Below, in pieces: positions 1 to 5,151 of a stretch of 5,793 bases of DNA (position 1 is the first letter of the stretch; each line of letters opens with the position of its first letter). Source of the DNA: Chlamydiia bacterium (GTDB taxonomy: Bacteria; Chlamydiota; Chlamydiia; Chlamydiales; FEN-1388). Made by a program: the position numbers and the translations under genes. The stretch is taken from positions 1 to 5,793 of the forward strand of contig PMZB01000126.1 of NCBI GenBank assembly GCA_003170575.1, read 5' to 3'. Below the pieces are notes generated by a model. The model was not told the DNA's origin. It worked only from the letters and a program-made list of their open reading frames with translations, and ran no database searches.

Positions 1-21
1 GGATACGAGCACCAGATCTTT

Positions 22-51
22 TTCCGTAAGAATTATTATTTCTGCTATGAT
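22..51 (+). promoter_or_regulatory. Candidate extended -10 promoter for the MORN-repeat gene
   Basis: An extended -10 element TGCTATGAT lies at 43-51 (TG, one base, then the hexamer TATGAT at 46-51, five of six matches to TATAAT). The best -35 candidate, TTCCGT at 22-27 with an 18-base spacer, is poor, which fits a promoter relying on the extended -10. Transcription would start near 58, leaving a leader of about 24 nt. The same bases could instead be coding if an upstream gene reaches to 79, so this is moderate-to-low confidence. Confidence 0.35.
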
Positions 52-81
52 GCAATACCTAAAAATTCAAGAGAAATAGTT

Positions 82-2364
82 ATGAAGAGATTTTTTCTTT
101 TTCAGATTTTCCTTCTGTTGACTGGAGTTTGTTTTGCCGAAAATCCTTCTGTTGAAAAGCTTCGAAAGGAAAGGTTTACCGGATTTACTGAGGAAACACG
201 AGTCTTTTGCCCGGAGTGGAGAATCGAGGTTGTAGACAGGTGGCCAGATGGCAGTTGCCGGGAAGTTCTTTTTGTGGAACCCGAAAGAAATTGGCCAATG
301 AAACGCTTTTCCTATTATGAGGGAGGTGAGCTTGCGCAAGAATCAGAGCTTGAGCCGCCTTCTGATGACGAGGAGGGAAGGGGCCGTTTACATGGCGCAT
401 CTGTTTGCTTCTATGAGACTGGAGTGGTGAAAGAGGAACATCTTTTTCGCCAGGGGAAAAAGGAGGGAAGAGAAAGAGAGTATTCTCCTGAAGGGGTGCT
501 TATCTACGAGGCTAGTCTTTCAGACGGAGTCCTTCAAGGTGTTGAAAGGCAGTTTTCACCTGCTGGGACGCTCTTGTCAGAGGAGATGTTTGAAAAAGGT
601 GTTCGTCATGGTTCCTCGAGGCAGTTTTACGAAGATGGGGCAAAAAAAGAAGAAGCTTCTTTTCAGCATGGGCTTTTAGAGGGGAAGAGGTACTGTTGGT
701 GGGAAAATGGCACAGTGCAGGAAGTGTCCACCTGGCGTAAAGGTTTTTTGCATAATTATTCCGATAAACAGCCCGCCCTTCTTCGGTATGACCAAGACGG
801 GAAATTAATAGAACAAAAACTCTTTTTGTGTGGAATGCCTCAACAAAAAAGTGCAACTCCATCCGAGAAAATAGAAGGAGTGTATGAGGAGCGATATCCT
901 AATGGTTCCCTTTTCCGCTCCTTCAACTTCAATCAAGGCAAATTTTCTGGTGTGCAGACAGAGTACTTTCCTTCTGGCAAAGTCCATTTTCGCTATACGT
1001 ACAAAGAGGGTAAACGGGATGGAGCCCAGGAAGAATACTTTGAAAACGGATTGCAGCGAGAGAGAGGGAATTTCACGGATGGCGAAAAGGATGGCTTTTT
1101 TGAAAGTAAATACCCTTCGGGAGAGAAGGAGTATGAAGCTTGCTTTAAGCAAGGCCTTCTTTGTGGAGAAGAGTGGGGGTGGTATGAAAATGGAAAAAAG
1201 GCATCTCACGCCTGCTGGGAAAATGGTGTAAAGCATGGAGAGACGTGCGAATGGGCTGAAGATGGGACGCTTCTTGTGAAGGAAGTGTGGGAGAAAGGCG
1301 ATCCTCATGGCACTTGGATTGCATGGTATCCGTCCGGGAAAAAGGAGAGTGAAAGAACGTTTGTTCATGGTGAGCTGCAAGGACCTGATGTAGAGTGGTT
1401 TGAAGACGGAAGTAAAGCTCGGCAAGCTCAATTGGTGCAGGGTAAACTGCATGGGGATGTGAAAGAGTGGTATGAGGATTCATCCCTTGCCTTTGAAGGG
1501 GCGTATGAGGGGGGTAAGCCTAAGGGAAAACATACGCAATATTTCCCGAGATATGAGGGGAGATCCCAACCAAGATGTGTGGAAACCTATGATAAAGAAG
1601 GGCGGTTAGAAGGGGAGCAAAAAGTTTTTTACTTGGATGGTTCTCTTAAAATGATACTTTCCTACCATGAAGGAAAACTGCATGGGCAAAAAAGGGTTTA
1701 TGACGAATCTTCAAACATTGTTTTTCTTGCGACCTATGATAATGGCCGGCTGGATGGGAAAGTTACGCATAAACGTGCCAATGGCATGGAAGAGGTGCAG
1801 CAGTTTAAAAAGAATCGCCTGGATGGTCTTTGGCAAATCTTTTATCCTCCACATCCTCAACTTGGAAAGATCAAAGCTCTGGAAGCGGTTTTTAAAGATG
1901 GAGTGTTAGAGGGCGAGCTTGCTGAGTTTGATGAACAGGGAACAAAAGTGATTTCCATTCTTTATCGCGCAGGCAAGCGCGAGGGCCTCTCAACCCTATA
2001 TGGCCTCAATGGTACGGCGAGAGTCACTGCTGAATATAAAGCAGGCGTTCAAAATGGACCAATGCAGCTCTACTTTGCGTCTGGCATGAAACAAAAAGAA
2101 TCCTTCTTTCAAGATGGGCTTTCAGAAGGAGAGGAGACGGCCTGGTTTGAGAATGGCAAGGTCGAGGAAAAAGCCTATTACCATCAAGGCAAGCTTCATG
2201 GAAAACAAAAAATTTGGAACGAAAATGGCGTTTTAATCTTTGAAGCTGAGTACAAAGATGGCTTGCGTGTGGGCGTATTTAATAAATATAACGACGATGG
2301 GTCCCCAAGAGTTCTCCAACAATACAAGGATGATGTGCTGGTGAAAAAACAAGTTATAAAATAA
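82..2364 (+). CDS. Exported protein with 26 MORN-variant (MORN_2/YwqK-type) repeats
   Basis: A 760-residue protein. Residues 1-19 look like a Sec signal peptide: K2-R3, a hydrophobic core F4-V16, and a likely signal peptidase I site after C17-F18-A19. The mature protein is therefore exported to the periplasm or beyond. Residues 38-95 contain degenerate repeat-like pieces (for example D-R-W-P-D-G-S), and residues 101-750 form a continuous array of 24-residue units with consensus G-x-L-x-G-x4-[WYF]-[YF]-x-[ND]-G-x4-E-x2-[YF]-x2, typical of the MORN_2 family (PF07661). Such proteins are often auto-labelled YwqK-family antitoxin after a Bacillus subtilis protein; that label says nothing reliable about function here. 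The array is probably an elongated beta-hairpin solenoid used for binding. ATG 82 is chosen because the signal peptide starts there; a weak GAGA Shine-Dalgarno lies at 71-74. The frame is open upstream to the window edge. The partner and biological role are unknown. Confidence 0.9.
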   Translation: MKRFFLFQIFLLLTGVCFAENPSVEKLRKERFTGFTEETRVFCPEWRIEVVDRWPDGSCREVLFVEPERNWPMKRFSYYEGGELAQESELEPPSDDEEGRGRLHGASVCFYETGVVKEEHLFRQGKKEGREREYSPEGVLIYEASLSDGVLQGVERQFSPAGTLLSEEMFEKGVRHGSSRQFYEDGAKKEEASFQHGLLEGKRYCWWENGTVQEVSTWRKGFLHNYSDKQPALLRYDQDGKLIEQKLFLCGMPQQKSATPSEKIEGVYEERYPNGSLFRSFNFNQGKFSGVQTEYFPSGKVHFRYTYKEGKRDGAQEEYFENGLQRERGNFTDGEKDGFFESKYPSGEKEYEACFKQGLLCGEEWGWYENGKKASHACWENGVKHGETCEWAEDGTLLVKEVWEKGDPHGTWIAWYPSGKKESERTFVHGELQGPDVEWFEDGSKARQAQLVQGKLHGDVKEWYEDSSLAFEGAYEGGKPKGKHTQYFPRYEGRSQPRCVETYDKEGRLEGEQKVFYLDGSLKMILSYHEGKLHGQKRVYDESSNIVFLATYDNGRLDGKVTHKRANGMEEVQQFKKNRLDGLWQIFYPPHPQLGKIKALEAVFKDGVLEGELAEFDEQGTKVISILYRAGKREGLSTLYGLNGTARVTAEYKAGVQNGPMQLYFASGMKQKESFFQDGLSEGEETAWFENGKVEEKAYYHQGKLHGKQKIWNENGVLIFEAEYKDGLRVGVFNKYNDDGSPRVLQQYKDDVLVKKQVIK
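382..2331 (+). repeat. Array of 26 MORN_2-type protein repeats (72-bp coding periodicity)
   Basis: Residues 101-750 of the encoded protein tile as follows. Units 1-5 have 24 residues each (101-220). Unit 6 has 30 residues (221-250). An 11-residue linker follows (251-261). Units 7-15 have 24 residues each (262-477). Unit 16 has 29 (478-506), units 17-18 have 24 each, unit 19 has 23 (555-577), unit 20 has 29 (578-606), and units 21-26 have 24 each (607-750). A 10-residue tail ends the protein. Most units start G-[KRVL]-[LKR]-x-G. At the DNA level the units are well diverged (GKLHG units at 1441, 1678 and 2188 share only short stretches), so this is an old array kept by selection on protein structure, not a recent tandem expansion. 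Confidence 0.88.
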
Positions 2365-2365
2365 G

Positions 2366-2395
2366 TTTTCAAAAAAATCTCTCGTTTGTTATAGA
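2366..2395 (+). promoter_or_regulatory. Candidate promoter for the ankyrin/methyltransferase-like gene, overlapping the hairpin
   Basis: TTTTCA at 2366-2371 (four of six matches to TTGACA) is followed after 18 bases by TATAGA at 2390-2395, preceded by TG at 2387-2388 as in an extended -10. The hexamer lacks the conserved final T. Transcription would start near 2402, after the 5' arm of the inverted repeat at 2379-2386 but before its 3' arm at 2405-2412. It would give a leader of about 17 nt with a free Shine-Dalgarno sequence. The same TTATAGAA string occurs in front of the next gene at 4579-4586. Confidence 0.35.
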
Positions 2396-2418
2396 AAAAG
2401 TATTAACGAGAGGTTTTT
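2373..2418 (+). promoter_or_regulatory. Inverted repeat masking the gene 2 ribosome binding site; possible weak terminator of gene 1
   Basis: CTCTCGTT at 2379-2386 is perfectly complementary to AACGAGAG at 2405-2412, with an 18-nt loop. The stem can extend through U2378-G2413 (wobble) and five A-U pairs between the A-tract at 2373-2377 and the T-tract at 2414-2418. The 3' arm holds the Shine-Dalgarno GAGGT (2410-2414), four bases from ATG 2419. The stem followed by T5 resembles an intrinsic terminator, but the long loop and modest GC content make it a weak one. In a transcript reading through from gene 1 the ribosome binding site of gene 2 would be paired. Confidence 0.55.
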
Positions 2419-4398
2419 ATGAGCTATTTTTCTGAAAATATCAATGAAATTTCTGGAGCAGATACTACCGCAGATATTAGCAGATATGCTCAAAGCAAAG
2501 AGTACAAAGGTCATACATATCATGTGGTTGGAGAGGCGCATGCACCTTTTTTAAATCGAATGCCTGGAATTATGGCACTGATTGGCAGGACAGCTCTTTG
2601 CCTCACAGTTGTCCCTCTTTTTTTTAAAAGATTTCGTGCTGCTATAAAGCAAAATTATTCTACAGCCACTGCTGTGTGGCCAATCTATGTAAAAGCTCAA
2701 TCAAAAGCATCATCTGATTCTGCGTTGGAACCTTCAGCTCAACCAAAGGAAGTGTCCAAGGTGGCAGAAGAAATTTTATCCCAAAAGGAGCCGGTCCCAG
2801 CTGCTGCTGAGGGGCTCGTAGAAGCCCAATCAGAAGCATCGCCTTTTTCGGAAATTTTAGCTAAAGCAGCTCGTGTTGCCAAGGTAAAAGAAACAATTAA
2901 AACATTGCAAGAGCAACAGGCTCCAGCTGAATCATATCAAAAAGAGAACCCTTTTTTGGATTATACCCAAAGGCCAACTCTATTAAGAGAATGCATAAAG
3001 CAAGCATTTGAAGCTCTTCCTGTGCATGCTCGTTCCTGGTTTTGTCATGGAAGTCCTGAGTATCACATATGCGGTATAGATGAGTATCGATTGCTAGAAA
3101 CTATGGTTCAGGAAGCTCCTCCAGATCAAAAAGAATTCGTTATTCTTGACGTTGGAGGTGGCGATTTATCCATGAGTAAAAGGGTCGCAAAATTTTTAAG
3201 TGAACGCCCTGACCTTCGTCCGGATTGTACATTCCATATTATAGGAACTACGGGTGAGAGTGCAGAAATCCCGGAACTAGAAGAAATTGGAAGGTGCAAA
3301 ATCCATAACCTTCAAGGCGTCAAAATAGAGGAAATTTTTGACCAACTAGAACAAAGGGGGTTTTCTCTTCGTAATAAGGTTGATTTCGCAATTAGCCACA
3401 AGTGTTTACGCCACCTGCCAGATGGAGTAGGGACATTTCAACAAGTGTTTAATTTGCTCCGGCCCAAAACAGGATTTTTTCTGTTTGATGGATTTACCTT
3501 TGCTCTTGAGGGGCAAAAAGAATTTGAAGGCTTTTCTCCACATGTACACGCAAATATGATTCAAGTGCTTCAGGATACTAAAGCGCCCTTTTTGACTCAT
3601 TCCTATTTCGGTGAGCACAATGATTATATAGCACGAAGGCCAGATGATGCGCCATGTCATCTTCCCATGAGCTATAATCCAAAACTTCGTGTGACGTCCG
3701 GTGAGGGTGAAAATCAATCTTGTATAGTCACTGAATTTCGAAGACAGGCGCAACCTGAGGATGCACCCTTTATCTTGCCGCTATGGGAGAGCGATCAATA
3801 TGGTGATAAGGAATTGTATGAATGGTTGAATAAAAACAAAGTATTTTTAAAACCTTTCTCGTGGGAGTGTCTTAGTGATCCTGATACGCCTCCCCTTTGC
3901 CGGCTACTTAAACTTTTAGGCATTAATAAAAAGCAAGTAACAGAATTGCTTGAATTACCTTTTATTGATGTTAATGCAGCAGATCGCTTAGGACTCACCC
4001 CCCTTCATTATGCCGCCTTGCGCCCGGAAAAACATGATATAGTTTCCCTTCTTGTGGCAAGAGGAGCAAAGATTGACACATGTGCAAAAAATGGTTTTAC
4101 TCCCTTTCATTATGCTGCAATGTTTGATACGGAAGGAGAGACTCTTCAAACGTTGCTTCAAGCCGGAACGGCGATAAATCAAAAAGCTATCACGCACAAA
4201 GAAGCATATGGAGATCCGACTCCGCTTGATGCCGCGGTCAAAAAGAAGAATGTCAAGGCCGTAGAGCTGCTCATTCAAGCAGGGGCGCAAATTTCTACAA
4301 CATCTCCCGAAGCACTCGCTGCATTTGCAGAACCACTTCTGCATGATGGCAAAATCTCTGTTGCTCAACTTGAGCATGCTAAGATCAAGCTGGAGTAA
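2419..4398 (+). CDS. Multidomain protein: hydrophobic segment, methyltransferase-like domain, C-terminal ankyrin repeats
   Basis: A 659-residue protein. Residues 48-69 form a hydrophobic segment interrupted by R57 and followed by basic K70-R71; it is not an N-terminal Sec signal. Residues about 95-165 are an A/S/P/E/K-rich low-complexity linker. Residues about 220-370 look like a class I SAM-dependent methyltransferase Rossmann domain: motif I around L243-D244-V-G-G-G-D249, and a motif IV-like stretch V321-D322-F-A-I-S-H327 running into L330-R-H-L-P334 and L347-R-P-K-x-G352. The third glycine of motif I is replaced (L250), and the strand 2 end (H-I-I-G-T-T-G) has no acidic residue where the ribose is normally bound, so activity is uncertain. 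Residues 525-629 carry ankyrin repeats. The start is supported by Shine-Dalgarno GAGGT (2410-2414). The architecture suggests a eukaryote-like effector or a host-interacting protein; the target and secretion route are inferred only, and I cannot name a specific family for the full protein. Confidence 0.85.
   Translation: MSYFSENINEISGADTTADISRYAQSKEYKGHTYHVVGEAHAPFLNRMPGIMALIGRTALCLTVVPLFFKRFRAAIKQNYSTATAVWPIYVKAQSKASSDSALEPSAQPKEVSKVAEEILSQKEPVPAAAEGLVEAQSEASPFSEILAKAARVAKVKETIKTLQEQQAPAESYQKENPFLDYTQRPTLLRECIKQAFEALPVHARSWFCHGSPEYHICGIDEYRLLETMVQEAPPDQKEFVILDVGGGDLSMSKRVAKFLSERPDLRPDCTFHIIGTTGESAEIPELEEIGRCKIHNLQGVKIEEIFDQLEQRGFSLRNKVDFAISHKCLRHLPDGVGTFQQVFNLLRPKTGFFLFDGFTFALEGQKEFEGFSPHVHANMIQVLQDTKAPFLTHSYFGEHNDYIARRPDDAPCHLPMSYNPKLRVTSGEGENQSCIVTEFRRQAQPEDAPFILPLWESDQYGDKELYEWLNKNKVFLKPFSWECLSDPDTPPLCRLLKLLGINKKQVTELLELPFIDVNAADRLGLTPLHYAALRPEKHDIVSLLVARGAKIDTCAKNGFTPFHYAAMFDTEGETLQTLLQAGTAINQKAITHKEAYGDPTPLDAAVKKKNVKAVELLIQAGAQISTTSPEALAAFAEPLLHDGKISVAQLEHAKIKLE
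3991..4305 (+). repeat. Ankyrin repeats at the C-terminus of the gene 2 product
   Basis: Three repeats are visible. The first is residues 525-557, starting G-L-T-P-L-H-Y-A-A with the second-helix stretch I-V-S-L-L-V-A-R-G-A. The second is 559-590, starting G-F-T-P-F-H-Y-A-A with L-Q-T-L-L-Q-A-G. The third is 598-629, starting G-D-P-T-P-L-D-A-A with A-V-E-L-L-I-Q-A-G-A. A preceding D517-V-N-A-A-D522 looks like the end of a degenerate fourth repeat covering about 495-522. Between repeats two and three a longer loop (588-597) replaces the usual turn. Ankyrin repeats mediate protein-protein binding and are common in effectors of intracellular bacteria. Confidence 0.88.
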
Positions 4399-4482
4399 GA
4401 GCAAGCTCAATATCGGTGAAATTTATTACGCCAATCCTACACTGAAGTTCTCCTTTATAACTGTAAAAGTTATTCCTGTACG

Positions 4483-4505
4483 ATCCCTTATCGGGTTGAT
4501 TTTTT
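4483..4505 (+). terminator. Weak candidate terminator downstream of gene 2
   Basis: ATC/GAT and CC/GG pairings around 4483-4500 (with a two-base bulge) can form a small hairpin followed by six T at 4500-4505. A second short inverted repeat, ATAACT 4457-4462 and AGTTAT 4468-4473 with a 5-nt loop, lies just upstream. Neither stem is strong; position between the stop of gene 2 and the promoter of gene 3 is the main support. Confidence 0.25.
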
Positions 4506-4535
4506 CACTGGTGTTGAAAAATTAACATAAGTATT

Positions 4536-4585
4536 AAAAAAAATTTTGATTGTTGACAAAAGTGACCTGCTAATGTACTTATAGA
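4536..4585 (+). promoter_or_regulatory. Promoter of gene 3 with perfect TTGACA -35 and upstream A-tract
   Basis: TTGACA at 4553-4558 is a perfect sigma-70-type -35 box. It is preceded by an A8/T4 tract at 4536-4547 that resembles an UP element. The -10 is ambiguous: TACTTA at 4576-4581 has the ideal 17-base spacer but a poor sequence, while TATAGA at 4580-4585 has a better sequence but a 21-base spacer. Transcription would start around 4587-4592, about 25-30 nt before the ATG. The poor -10 suggests either an activator-assisted promoter or a relaxed -10 consensus in this organism. Confidence 0.6.
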
Positions 4586-4604
4586 ACAATTGCACTCAAA
4601 CAAA

Positions 4605-4610
4605 AGGGGA
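4605..4610 (+). promoter_or_regulatory. Ribosome binding site deciding the start of gene 3
   Basis: AGGGGA at 4605-4610 lies six bases before ATG 4617. It would fall inside the coding region if the in-frame TTG at 4590 were used, and that TTG lies at or before the predicted transcription start. Both facts favour ATG 4617. Confidence 0.7.
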
Positions 4611-4616
4611 AAAACT

Positions 4617-5150
4617 ATGGATACACATACAGCTACTAAAGTTGAAGAAGCATACGTGGCCTTTGCTGAAACATTGAAACACTTCAAGTTTCCGATAATC
4701 ATGTCTAACAAGGCGCAGAAAACTTTTGGCCTTAAACACACTATTTTTATCCCTTTTGATGCCAGTGAAGCTAATGATAAAGCTGGTTTTGGTCTATATC
4801 TTTTTCTCCATGAAATTGAAACACCAAAAGGGGGGATGCCTTGCCTTATTGCCACAGCAACGTTACAACTTGCTACAACGCATCATAAAAAAGAAGTTGC
4901 ACAGTTGCTGCATGAGATAAATTTACATCTGCCCGTACCAGGATGGATCTTGGATGATGGGGATAATTTGATCCACTTTAAGTATCTATTTTCAGACTTC
5001 TCACCTAGCCACCCCATCCCAGAATCCTACGTAACTATTCTTGTTGAAATACTCAACGGTATAGCTAGAAGCTTCCCATTATTAAAAGAAGTGATAGAGG
5101 GGAAATCTTTCAAAGATATTCGAGATGAAATCGCAGGTCGACTTTCCTAA
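4617..5150 (+). CDS. Small YbjN-like / secretion-chaperone-like protein
   Basis: A 177-residue soluble protein with no signal peptide or membrane segment. The layout fits the YbjN / type III secretion chaperone-like alpha-beta fold: helix 8-23, several strands (41-47, 58-67, 76-86), a helix 90-101 ending I101-N102, then P108-G-W-I-L-D-D-G-D116, strand L118-I-H-F-K-Y123, a helix 136-151 and the end segment S152-F-P-L-L-K-E-V-I-E161. The N102 to D113 stretch followed by an F-K-Y strand is the most YbjN-like part (family PF10722, poorly characterised; E. coli YbjN is linked to stress and motility regulation). With an effector-like gene upstream, a chaperone role is possible, but there is no direct evidence, and gene 3 has its own promoter. 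A 26-base 5' extension to TTG 4590 was discarded because of the Shine-Dalgarno position. The family assignment rests on pattern only. Confidence 0.75.
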   Translation: MDTHTATKVEEAYVAFAETLKHFKFPIIMSNKAQKTFGLKHTIFIPFDASEANDKAGFGLYLFLHEIETPKGGMPCLIATATLQLATTHHKKEVAQLLHEINLHLPVPGWILDDGDNLIHFKYLFSDFSPSHPIPESYVTILVEILNGIARSFPLLKEVIEGKSFKDIRDEIAGRLS

Positions 5151-5151
5151 G

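Larger units (their letters stand above)
4399..4616 (+). other. 218-bp AT-rich intergenic region between genes 2 and 3
   Basis: No convincing gene lies here. The open frame crossing it at 4325-4525 overlaps the end of gene 2 in another frame and has no family resemblance. From left to right the region holds a 6-bp inverted repeat (4457-4473), the weak terminator candidate with T6 (4483-4505), an A8/T4 tract at 4536-4547, the TTGACA box at 4553-4558, and the Shine-Dalgarno of gene 3. Confidence 0.6.

Noticed and set aside
1..81. End of an upstream gene, or an N-terminal extension of gene 1
   Set aside because: All three forward frames were read. Frame 1 is open into gene 1, but the signal peptide fixes the start at 82. 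Frame 2 is open to TAG 77-79 and frame 3 to TAA 27-29; either could be the tail of an upstream gene, but too few codons are visible to choose.
124..138. Lipoprotein lipobox at C17 of the gene 1 product
   Set aside because: The residues before C17 are T-G-V, with V at -1 instead of G/A; a signal peptidase I site after A19 fits better.
805..1452. 215-residue antisense open frame inside gene 1
   Set aside because: The 72-bp periodic codon pattern of the MORN array keeps one antisense frame free of stops; the translation is low-complexity and matches no recognisable domain.
382..2331. CRISPR-like or recent tandem DNA repeat
   Set aside because: The periodicity is at the protein level; repeat DNA is diverged, with no constant repeat and variable spacer structure.
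4325..4525. 66-residue open frame overlapping the end of gene 2
   Set aside because: It overlaps the ankyrin coding end in another frame, has no clear Shine-Dalgarno and resembles no known protein.
4590..4616. TTG start at 4590 giving a 186-residue form of gene 3
   Set aside because: ATG 4617 has AGGGGA six bases upstream, and the TTG lies at or before the predicted transcription start with no Shine-Dalgarno of its own.
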